A stretch of DNA of 64,000 nucleotides. Source: Paenochrobactrum glaciei (lineage in GTDB: Bacteria > Pseudomonadota > Alphaproteobacteria > Rhizobiales > Rhizobiaceae). The first letter of the stretch is position 1; every line of letters begins with the position of its first letter. The position numbers were made by a program, and so were the translations under genes. A model generated the notes under the pieces. It saw only the letters and a program-made list of their open reading frames with translations, was not told the origin of the DNA and searched no databases. This document shows, one piece after another, positions 53,091 to 60,730 of the stretch. The stretch spans positions 992,001 through 1,056,000 of the forward strand of contig NZ_BAAADE010000001.1 in NCBI RefSeq assembly GCF_039522165.1, written 5' to 3'.

Positions 53091-55906
53091 AACTCCCTGA
53101 CAATTATATCGCTGCCGAAAATAGCTCCGCCGCAATGTTGCGGGGGCAAAATCTCGCGCCGTTTTCTGTGGGTGAGATGCTCGCCATTGCTCAGAACGTC
53201 ATGGGTGCTTATCAGCGAGCTCCAATTATTGAGCAATCTGGAGCTCTTCACAACGAAGATAGTGCAAAGCCATTAATTGCGGCAGCACGTATTTTAGAGG
53301 TGATTGGGCACAATCAGACAAGGCGCGAGGTAGAGAGTGACATCATCCGTCGCACACAATTGCTCGCTGCATTAGCATTCGGAATGGCTGGCAATCTGCC
53401 ATCGGCAGCAGCAATCATCAGGCGAATGAAACTTGAAGAGATGGGTTCGGATGCGGAGTTTGTGTCGGTTGCCGTTACCTCTCCAGCCACTATTCCTGAA
53501 CTTCTGGCCATAGATAACGTTCGAGGTTCGCTGCGATCATTTCTAGAGCACTTGGCGTATGTTCTGTATTCTGGAGATCCGGTATATGAGGGGCAGTTGA
53601 TGCCCCTGTTATCCGGGCTGATTGGTAATGCAACAGGTCCATTCAACACGGCATTGCTAGTTAACGCACGGCTAGTATTGAAACACGTCATCGATTTATC
53701 GGTTGCCAGAGCGCTTACCCGATCATCAGCCTTCATGCGCTCATTCGGTGAGGCGCTTTATAATCACGGTAGGCCATGCTTTCTTCCGCCTCAGAAGCAA
53801 ATTCTCGAACACAGCAATTTTGGGAATACTGGCGCTAATGCTGTTGTAACGGTTCCAACAAGTGGCGGAAAAACACTGCTTGCAGAGTTTGCTATCGCTC
53901 GCGCCTTAGAGGCGGGACCTGGTCTAGCGGTTTATGTCGTTCCATACATTGCACTGGGCAATCAAGTCCGTGACACTCTCAGTCGGCATTTTGGGACGTT
54001 GGCAAGGGTTCACGCACTATTCGGTGGGTTTAAAGCGGATAGCTATATAGATCCAACCGCTCATCGCGAAATCGTTGTTGCGACGCCTGAGCGCCTCGAC
54101 GCTCTTCTAAGAACTGGGTCATTATACAGCAGCTTGCGAGTGGCAATATTTGATGAAGCGCATATCATTGAAAATGGAGTGAGAGGCACACGAATAGAGG
54201 CGCTTATTACCCGGTTACGCCTACAACAGCAGTTTGGAGCCAAGTTCAGATTGATTTTGCTATCTGCCGTACTGAGCAATGTCGATGCGATGTGTAAGTG
54301 GCTGGGACCAGACACGGTTAACGTAAATAATAATTGGCGTCCTACTGCGCGTCGTGTTGCGATATGGCGCAATACTGGCCGTTTAGAATGGATTTACGCC
54401 AACGACACACTTCGACCGGACGGCCGTCAACCGAATGAAACGCTTGTTGAGCAGGTGTTGCCGTGGCCCAAAACGATGTACGCGACAGACACCTACCAAG
54501 GAATCCGCTCTCAACTTCCCGCAGCCTTCACAAATGTGGCCTATCTAGCGAGGTTCATGTGGCAACTGCTGGGTGGTCCGATACTGATTGTATGCGGAAC
54601 GAAGGCGAATACTCGTGGCTTAGCTAAAACGCTTGCCTCATCGATTGTGCCTCGTTCGGTGCAGCCGCAGTGTATCATCGATATAATTGAATTAATTAAT
54701 CGAGAGCACAAGCATCTTTCAGGACTATCGTACTTGTTAAATCGAGGAGTCACCTATCATAACGCATCCCTGCCGATGGGTGTTCGAAAACTTATTGAAG
54801 AGGCAATTCGGCAAAGAGAAATCATGTTTGTCTCGGCAACGACGACTTTGGCAGAAGGGGTGGATCTTCCTTTTCGGACCACCATCCTGTTCGATTGGCT
54901 CTCTGGTTTCAAAGAAAAGCAAAGTCCGATGCCCTCGCTTCTCTTCCGAAACATCGCAGGGCGTTGCGGGCGAGCGGGTGAATTTGTAGAGGGCGATACG
55001 ATTATATTTGATAATCTGCTAGGTGCATTGCGGTACACGCATGAAGCTGTACGCGGTGAAGCGCAAACCCAGTTGCTAGCTGCACCGCAGCCCCTTATGA
55101 GCACCATTGGGAACGACAATCTCCCGCCGCACGAGCGTGAGGCAATAAAGGCAACGATCTCTTCCCAGCTAATGGCAGTGATCCCAGAACATCCAATGGT
55201 GGATAATATCGACCAGCATTTTGCGCGATCAACCTACGCTCACTTTATAGGGAAAGATGCGTCTTCGGCTTTGCTGGACGCCCGGCGCGAGCTTTTGGAT
55301 AGTAGCCAAAGCGAGCCGTTTGCCCGTGCCGCAAGCCCGATGTGGCTAACACCGAAAGGCATAGCTGCGAACGCGACAGGCTTGTCGGCCGCAACGGTAA
55401 ATGAGTTGGTCACCTTTCTGGCAAGCCTTCCCGCTCAAATGGATATTGATTTATTATCTTTGGAGTTGATCAAAACTGTTGGGTTCCTACCGGAACAGGG
55501 AAACCTAACTCTGGCGGAATTGGCAGCTGGAACGCTAAAAAAATCCTATCTCGACATCAACGAGTGGTCAGAACTGAGCCTTAAGTGGCGCACTCGGGTC
55601 AAGTACGAAGAAATGTTCGTGGAAATGCAAAAGGCGCAGAAAAGCAAATCTGCGGTACATCCACGTGTCTGGATCGAAGGCCAAAGTGAAAACGATTATG
55701 TCGAAGGGCAGTACGATAAATTTGTCGAGGTGATAGAGTACGGCTTCGGTGTCTTTCTACCTTGGATGTTAAGAGCGTGCTCCTATCTGGCCCCGATCTC
55801 GGGCAATGCACACGCCATCACACGGGATTGGACAGGTGAGGCTGCGCTATACGAGAATTCGCGGGTAACAGACTTGGAGGCGGCTGATGAGAACGTCGAA
55901 ATGTAA
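53087..55906 (+). CDS. HamB-like superfamily 2 helicase, Hachiman defence system
   Basis: A 939-residue SF2 (Ski2-like) helicase. Motif I PTSGGKT (Lys262), motif II DEAH (Asp356), motif III LLSAV, motif V TTTLAEGVDLPF and motif VI IAGRCGRAGE (Arg626, Arg629) are all present; there is an ~240-residue N-terminal domain before motif I and a ~280-residue C-terminal domain after motif VI. The TTG at 53087 is preceded by GGGGA and overlaps the HamA stop (TTGA), so translation is coupled. Large N- and C-terminal regions around a DEAH core, with a PD-(D/E)XK partner upstream, point to Hachiman. Other helicase-nuclease defence pairs are the alternative. Confidence 0.72.
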   Translation: MKLPDNYIAAENSSAAMLRGQNLAPFSVGEMLAIAQNVMGAYQRAPIIEQSGALHNEDSAKPLIAAARILEVIGHNQTRREVESDIIRRTQLLAALAFGMAGNLPSAAAIIRRMKLEEMGSDAEFVSVAVTSPATIPELLAIDNVRGSLRSFLEHLAYVLYSGDPVYEGQLMPLLSGLIGNATGPFNTALLVNARLVLKHVIDLSVARALTRSSAFMRSFGEALYNHGRPCFLPPQKQILEHSNFGNTGANAVVTVPTSGGKTLLAEFAIARALEAGPGLAVYVVPYIALGNQVRDTLSRHFGTLARVHALFGGFKADSYIDPTAHREIVVATPERLDALLRTGSLYSSLRVAIFDEAHIIENGVRGTRIEALITRLRLQQQFGAKFRLILLSAVLSNVDAMCKWLGPDTVNVNNNWRPTARRVAIWRNTGRLEWIYANDTLRPDGRQPNETLVEQVLPWPKTMYATDTYQGIRSQLPAAFTNVAYLARFMWQLLGGPILIVCGTKANTRGLAKTLASSIVPRSVQPQCIIDIIELINREHKHLSGLSYLLNRGVTYHNASLPMGVRKLIEEAIRQREIMFVSATTTLAEGVDLPFRTTILFDWLSGFKEKQSPMPSLLFRNIAGRCGRAGEFVEGDTIIFDNLLGALRYTHEAVRGEAQTQLLAAPQPLMSTIGNDNLPPHEREAIKATISSQLMAVIPEHPMVDNIDQHFARSTYAHFIGKDASSALLDARRELLDSSQSEPFARAASPMWLTPKGIAANATGLSAATVNELVTFLASLPAQMDIDLLSLELIKTVGFLPEQGNLTLAELAAGTLKKSYLDINEWSELSLKWRTRVKYEEMFVEMQKAQKSKSAVHPRVWIEGQSENDYVEGQYDKFVEVIEYGFGVFLPWMLRACSYLAPISGNAHAITRDWTGEAALYENSRVTDLEAADENVEM

Positions 55907-55986
55907 CCCTATAGTGCGGCGAGAAAACTCAAATTTCCGCGTTTAGGCGCCAAGATTGTCACTTGAACCGAAGACCTGATCGGGCA

Positions 55987-56151
55987 ACTGGTTTCCAGTC
56001 ACGCACTGATTTGATTAAAGCCTTCGGCGAATATATTGATGACTTTTATAGTACTGTGCGCAGACATTTCGCGCCCATCTATGAATCGACAATACAGATC
56101 GAGTCTATGAACCGAGAATTTTTGCCAGAAGTTCTCCACTCATGCCGGTAG
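55987..56151 (+). pseudogene. Remnant of an IS3-family transposase (OrfB C-terminus)
   Basis: The short frame reads DLIKAFGEYIDDFYSTVRRHFAPIYESTIQIESMNRE. The pattern YID-FYxxxRRHxxxxYxSPxxFE near the end of the integrase core is typical of IS3 OrfB; here the conserved HSxLGYLSP is degraded to HFAPIYEST. No upstream part of the transposase or inverted repeats could be found. It lies 80 bp after hamB. Confidence 0.6.
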
Positions 56152-56189
56152 GTCCAACTAAAAATTAACAAAAAATGTGGAGCCCAAAC

Positions 56190-56507
56190 TCAACAATTGC
56201 TGTCTAGCGTTACCCCCCCGGCTGGGTCCTCATGCTTACCACGCAGGACCTGCCGTCGTTCCATCTCAATGCCCACACGGTTGCCAGCAAATGCACCTAT
56301 GACCGTCACCACAGCGACCACGATCCACCAACCCGCTATTGCCCCACCAAAAGCTGCAATACCGATTGGCGGCACAAAGATAATAGAAGCCACAAAGGCA
56401 ATCCCAATACCCGTCGCCGTCCACTTACGCTCAGGTGTCTTACTGACATAAGCCCATACTGTCCTTCCGAGTCGGCGTGAAGTTTCTCGTAACAACGTGG
56501 TGTCCAT
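56190..56507 (-). CDS. Small two-helix membrane protein, unknown
   Basis: A 105-residue protein with two membrane segments (about 33-52, IGIAFVASIIFVPPIGIAAF, and 57-75, AGWWIVVAVVTVIGAFAG), a basic cytosolic N-terminus and a polar tail. A tract of seven G (56213-56219 as C on the plus strand) lies inside the last codons, where slippage would alter only the tail. I do not recognise a family. It is the only island gene on the minus strand besides the tRNA. It could be a small membrane accessory of the defence locus, but that is speculation. Confidence 0.6.
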   Translation of the reverse strand: MDTTLLRETSRRLGRTVWAYVSKTPERKWTATGIGIAFVASIIFVPPIGIAAFGGAIAGWWIVVAVVTVIGAFAGNRVGIEMERRQVLRGKHEDPAGGVTLDSNC

Positions 56508-56649
56508 CTCTTATTATACCCCCTTCTCGCGCAGACCTGTTAGTAAGACGCGTTTACAGGCCAAACCTCTGGTGCCATGGGCAGTTTATTTCTTCAATAC
56601 GATAGGCGCACTTAATCGGCACTTAGGCAAATAATATCCGCAAGGGTAT

Positions 56650-56750
56650 ACCCTATCGTACAGACAGTTAGGTAACGATATGGGTGTACGATAGGGTTGA
56701 CTTTCCTATTCGTACAGACAAATCATCGGACACAAGCTATTCGTACACCC
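56650..56750. promoter_or_regulatory. res-like repeat cluster upstream of the serine recombinase
   Basis: Four copies of CTAT(T)CGTACA within 100 bp: 56653-56662 (+), 56685-56694 (-), 56706-56716 (+) and 56737-56747 (+). The first two form a 13-bp perfect inverted repeat, ACCCTATCGTACA and TGTACGATAGGGT, with a 22-base spacer. Serine resolvases bind such clusters as recombination sites and as operators for their own gene. Confidence 0.7.
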
Positions 56751-56763
56751 TTCTGAGGCCGCT

Positions 56764-57399
56764 ATGTCCACCATTCTCTACGCCCGAGTATCAACTACCG
56801 ATCAAAATTTAGACCACCAGCGCACCCAAGCGGAAGCCGCAGGGTTTATAATTGATGAAGTCATCGCAGATCATGGAGTGTCAGGCATAAGCACCAAGCT
56901 TGCTGACCGCGCTGAAGGTAAGCGACTGTATGACAAACTGCGCTCAGGCGATGTCCTTGTCGTCAGATGGGTTGATCGTCTTGGTCGTAATTATCAAGAC
57001 GTAACAGACACTATCCGTCACTTCATGCGCCAAGGCGTAATCATCCGTACAGTCATAAACAACATGACCTTTGACGGCGCGACTTCTGACCCTATCCAGC
57101 AAGCCATTAGAGACGCACTGATAGCCTTCATGGCAGCCACAGCCCAATCCCAAGCAGAAGCCACCAAAGAGGCTCAGCGAGCCGGTATTGAGGCCGCAAA
57201 GGATAATCCAGTTAAATACAAGGGAAAGAAGCCCAGCTACGATCGTAAGACTTACCAAGCAGTTGTAGATATGCTTAGCAAAGGCGATGGAGCCACAACG
57301 ATCTCTAAGATCACAGGCCTAACAAGGCAGACCATCTTGAGAATCAAATCAGATCCAACCAGTGCAGAAGCAGCACTTTCTAAGTGGGATACCCGCTAA
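56764..57399 (+). CDS. Serine recombinase (resolvase/invertase)
   Basis: A 211-residue small serine recombinase: catalytic Ser10 in YARVSTTDQNLDHQ, the E-helix region with VVRWVDRLGRNYQD, and a C-terminal HTH (GDGATTISKITGLTRQTILRIKSD). It resembles Tn3-type resolvases and DNA invertases. ATG 56764 lies right after the repeat cluster. It may resolve co-integrates, invert a segment or control its own expression. Intact. Confidence 0.9.
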   Translation: MSTILYARVSTTDQNLDHQRTQAEAAGFIIDEVIADHGVSGISTKLADRAEGKRLYDKLRSGDVLVVRWVDRLGRNYQDVTDTIRHFMRQGVIIRTVINNMTFDGATSDPIQQAIRDALIAFMAATAQSQAEATKEAQRAGIEAAKDNPVKYKGKKPSYDRKTYQAVVDMLSKGDGATTISKITGLTRQTILRIKSDPTSAEAALSKWDTR

Positions 57400-57887
57400 T
57401 CTACAGATGAACGAAAAATATTTAACATTTTTTTTGGTCACCAATGACGGGCACAATCCTACACGCTCTAAGTGACAACCTGCTGAAATCATTAAATCTC
57501 CCAGAGAACAATAATATAAATGCGGCAACAGCAAGACCTATCACACTGAATACATTGATCTTTTCTTGGTTGACGCATCAAATTTCACCATCTATATCAC
57601 CATTACAAGCAAAAAAACAAAAACCCATAAATACAAATAAATAAAAAGGAAAGATCACGATGATCTATGCCGAATACATAATATCAAAACACTCAAGAAA
57701 ATAAAAATACAAAAAATAATTCAAGCTTAAATACAAAGAATATTAATAATAAAAACAATTCGGACATTTTATATTTCCGTCAATAAACCCTCTCGTCCAT
57801 ACATCAGATATATAACTTATTAATCACAATATTAACCACCCAAATAACCAACTCCGTACACACTCCTAGCGACTTAAAAGGTGAACA
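57400..57887. other. AT-rich noncoding stretch inside the island
   Basis: About 490 bp, rich in A, with many AATA and AAAT runs; visibly lower in GC than anything else in the window. A 66-codon frame at 57444-57644 is low-complexity and probably not a gene. It may hold the promoter of the next small gene or a nucleoid-protein-bound silencer. Confidence 0.5.
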
Positions 57888-58181
57888 ATGAACGTAATGA
57901 CTATGATTAACTGCGACCATGCAATTGCAGACCTAGAACTCATTAACGAAGAAATTGACGAAGGAATTGAAGAGGCCATTGCATCATACGGACAACCATT
58001 TGATGACTTTAGAAGAAAGAAACTGAACCACTTAAGGGCAGCTGCCTATTACTTTCAACAAGCTGCAATTGAAATCGCAAATGGAGAGCCATTTGACAGC
58101 CCAGAAATTGAGCTCCTGTTAGCGAAAGGGACTCTAGAAGGTCTTGGCACTCAACTAACGTCACTACCCGCGAAGAACTAA
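57888..58181 (+). CDS. Small acidic helical protein, unknown
   Basis: A 97-residue protein with ATG 57888 after AAAAGGTGAAC. The sequence is largely helical and acidic (AIADLELINEEIDEGIEEAI, then LRAAAYYFQQAAIEIANGEPF). I recognise no family. Acidic size and position in a defence island could suit a phage- or DNA-mimic protein, but there is no direct evidence. Confidence 0.6.
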   Translation: MNVMTMINCDHAIADLELINEEIDEGIEEAIASYGQPFDDFRRKKLNHLRAAAYYFQQAAIEIANGEPFDSPEIELLLAKGTLEGLGTQLTSLPAKN

Positions 58182-58648
58182 CCTCCCTCATTTTACGGCG
58201 CTTACTAGGCGGCCTCCTGCATATTTATGTGAGCGCCGCCGCCTTCCGTAGAGAGGCAAAAACGTACTCAATCATACTGAAGACAGATCAAGTACACATA
58301 TTTCAATCCATAACTGTCCACCTCAATCTGTTTTAACAACCTCGCACTTCAACTAATCGACCGATTAAACAAGCAGCCAACAAGAGCATAAGCGCTCAGT
58401 TAGGGCAGCCCCTTCCTCCCACTTACATGTTTACCCTAGGCTCGTCCGAGTTTGACGATGGCCTTGTCGCACCCAACAGACACAATGTGACAACACTCAA
58501 GACTACATCTCAATGACACAGTGCTTGAGCGCCATCACGGCCAACCAACGCCCCCCCAAGAAACTCAGCAGGTTACCCTACAGATAATGTGTTTTTATTT
58601 CGGAAACGCTGATGATCACTAATATTTAATGCCAATGAAAGACCAAGC
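58182..58648. other. Noncoding gap between the small gene and RNase HI
   Basis: About 470 bp. No convincing open frame on either strand, no strong hairpin. It has a run of seven C at 58551-58557 and the phrase ACCCTACAGATA at 58575, which recurs near 59199. Confidence 0.4.
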
Positions 58649-59143
58649 ATGACTTCCAAACAAAACCAGCAAACTACCCACCTTACCATTCACACCGACG
58701 GCGCATGTACCGGCAACCCCGGTCCTGGGGGCGTAGGTGTAGTCATTCAATTCTGGAATGAAGGAACCAAAGGAGAGCGTTTACGCCTATCTTACGGACA
58801 GCGTGAGGTAACGACAAACAACCGCATGGAATTGTCTGCTGCGATCTACGCCCTAGAAGTTGTAAGCAGCCGTAGCGATATTGACGCGAACACACCAATG
58901 ACGCTGCATAGTGACAGCCAGCTGGTTATCAATGGGATTACCAAGTGGATTAAGAACTGGAAAAGGAACGGCTGGCGCAAGGCAGACACCAAGCCGGTCA
59001 TGAATGCCGATCTTTGGAACATCCTTGACGACTTAACTGCACATTTCCCAAAACTATCATTTAGCTGGGTTCGCGGCCACAATGGCGATCCCGACAATGA
59101 AGAAGCTGATGCGCTAGCAACTTCAGCTATTCCACAAGTCTGA
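58649..59143 (+). CDS. RNase HI, island-borne
   Basis: A 164-residue RNase H fold enzyme with the full active site: TDGACTGNPGPGG (Asp), NNRMELSAAI (Glu), HSDSQLVINGI (Asp), RGHNGDPDNEEAD (His and Asp). It cuts RNA in RNA-DNA hybrids. The chromosome will carry its own rnhA elsewhere, so this is an accessory copy, lying in the island rather than next to dnaQ. ATG 58649. A weak terminator follows. Confidence 0.92.
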   Translation: MTSKQNQQTTHLTIHTDGACTGNPGPGGVGVVIQFWNEGTKGERLRLSYGQREVTTNNRMELSAAIYALEVVSSRSDIDANTPMTLHSDSQLVINGITKWIKNWKRNGWRKADTKPVMNADLWNILDDLTAHFPKLSFSWVRGHNGDPDNEEADALATSAIPQV

Positions 59144-59152
59144 CATGAAAAT

Positions 59153-59179
59153 AGCCTCCTGATTTCAACTCAGGGGGCT
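59153..59179 (+). terminator. Hairpin after RNase HI
   Basis: AGCCTCCTGA pairs with TCAGGGGGCT (one G-U pair); only short T content follows. Probably the end of the RNase HI transcript. Confidence 0.65.
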
Positions 59180-59726
59180 TCACTTTGATGTAGGGAACCC
59201 TACAGATAGATACGCATCTAGCTCACCTAACGGTTGACTAGGCAGCATCGAGTCGCGGTAAGCGATGGTGATCTAACGGTTTCTAGTGGTGTCCTAAGAC
59301 CTACAGAGGACTTCGAAGAAGACCAAGAAAAACAAAGACAACCAAAAGGTGACACTAAACAACAACCTATAGGTAACCTAAGGGGGGATAGGGGGGGGAG
59401 GTTTTAGGAGGGGGGAGACCTTCAAATGGCTTTCATGCCAATAAGGCCAACCATCTTCAAGAATACTCTTTTCAGAGTAATCTGTATGTCTCAAAAACCT
59501 TGAACGTTAACCAATAGGTGCCACTTAAAAAACGACAAACAACATTCTCAACCAGATTAATTTTGTCATGACACACTCAGTCAGTGAGACGGTAGGCGAA
59601 TCATAAAATCATGCCATCTATTTTTTTAACGAAACTTGGTCTGAAACATTGGTCTGGATTGGTCTGAGCCACCAAGGCAAAACCACACTAAGTTATTGAA
59701 ATATAACGATATTATAGGTGGCAAAT
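59180..59726. other. Right end of the island, noncoding, with a G-rich tract
   Basis: About 550 bp. G runs at 59382-59387 (6), 59391-59398 (8) and 59410-59415 (6), with GG pairs in between, form a candidate G-quadruplex on the plus strand. Two similar 17-bp words, AAAAGGTGACACTAAAC (59344) and AATAGGTGCCACTTAAA (59513), may be binding sites. No gene is seen. Confidence 0.45.
59636..59668. repeat. Right copies of the island terminal repeat (three heptamers)
   Basis: TTGGTCTGAAAC-A-TTGGTCTG (59636-59656) differs in one base from 50752-50772, and a third TTGGTCTG follows at 59659. It lies 58-70 bp inside attR, nearly the same distance as the left copy from attL, in the same orientation. Confidence 0.6.
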
Positions 59727-59731
59727 AAATT

Positions 59732-59807
<76 letters not shown>

Positions 59808-59972
59808 ATCAATCTTTGCTGCTTTTGAAGCAGGATAAACCGGGTGTTCATCTTAAAGATTCGCAAGTTTTAAACTTGCTATGGCGGCTACTTAAAGCGA
59901 GCCGCGAAGAAGATCAAGAGGTATTTTTCAACTCTTGTAAAAGCTTTGCACTTTTGTGCATAACTTTTTGAA

Positions 59973-60008
59973 TTCCGGCGGATATTTGTTCATCAACATC
60001 CGCCGGAA
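59973..60008. terminator. 11-bp hairpin between tRNA-Ala and the FYDLN gene
   Basis: TTCCGGCGGAT (59973-59983) and ATCCGCCGGAA (59998-60008) across 14 bases. It sits 20 bp after the stop of the minus-strand FYDLN gene; only a weak T tract follows. Probably its terminator. Confidence 0.55.
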
Positions 60009-60028
60009 ACTTAACTCAAAGGACGAAA

Positions 60029-60415
60029 TCAGCCTTCGTCGTCTTCGTCGCTGACACCACCGCCGATCAGGCCGGTCATGTCATCTTCGTCATCTTCTTC
60101 TTCGAGGAATGTGTCGTCGCCGTCATCGTCGAGTTCGACATCATCATCCAGATCAGGAATGTCGTCATCCTTCACATCACCATCGGCATCTTCAAGCGAG
60201 ATGAACTCAGGTGCGTCAGCTGCAACGTCAACGCCTTCTGCTTCTTCTTCCTCTTCACGAGGATCGACAGATGTCTCGAAATATGAACGCGGATAAGATT
60301 GTCCTGTGTAAGGAGAAACAATCGGATCGCGATTGAGATCATAAAATTTACGACCCGTTTCCGGATCAATACGTTTAGTACCAAGTTCAGGTTTTGCCAC
60401 GTCAAGCCTCGTCAT
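60029..60415 (-). CDS. FYDLN acid-domain protein (TIGR02300)
   Basis: A 128-residue protein with the N-terminal signature ELGTKRIDPETGRKFYDLNRDPIVSPYTG and a very acidic tail (long Asp/Glu runs). It matches the TIGR02300 family, found next to aroA in Rhizobiales; function is not known. ATG 60415 is chosen; GTG 60445 is possible. No strong ribosome-binding site is seen. It is divergent from aroA. Confidence 0.88.
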   Translation of the reverse strand: MTRLDVAKPELGTKRIDPETGRKFYDLNRDPIVSPYTGQSYPRSYFETSVDPREEEEEAEGVDVAADAPEFISLEDADGDVKDDDIPDLDDDVELDDDGDDTFLEEEDDEDDMTGLIGGGVSDEDDEG

Positions 60416-60730
60416 TTTACTGGCTACAGCAGTCCGCGCAGGCACCTCACGAAGCCAAGCATCAGGACACGCCTTTTACGGTGTTTTTCCGGTGCATAAA
60501 CGTAATTGTACACCTTTGTCAAAGACAAAGACGATATTGCCTCATCTTCATCGTATGTTCTACATGTTTTTATCGTATTTTGCCTCCTTATTTCAGGCAA
60601 AGGCCTTTTAAAATGCGGTTTTTGTTTTGCAGGATGACCCCGTGGCCAAGCTGTGCTAGGAAAGCGACGCTTTTATCAATCCTGGTCGTTAAGACAGCGA
60701 CCCCTTAATGCGACAAGCGAACAAACGAAC
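60416..60730. other. Divergent promoter region, FYDLN gene and aroA
   Basis: About 315 bp, no gene. It should contain the promoters for both flanking genes; no operator stands out. Confidence 0.4.

Noticed and set aside
57444..57644. 66-codon frame in the AT-rich island stretch
   Set aside because: Low complexity, no ribosome-binding site, rich in Asn/Lys from the AT bias.
58649..59143. Housekeeping RNase HI (rnhA) of the organism
   Set aside because: It lies inside the integrated island between att repeats, so an accessory copy is more likely.
60078..60296. Serine-rich frame opposite the FYDLN gene
   Set aside because: It is the reverse-strand image of the Asp/Glu-rich tail.
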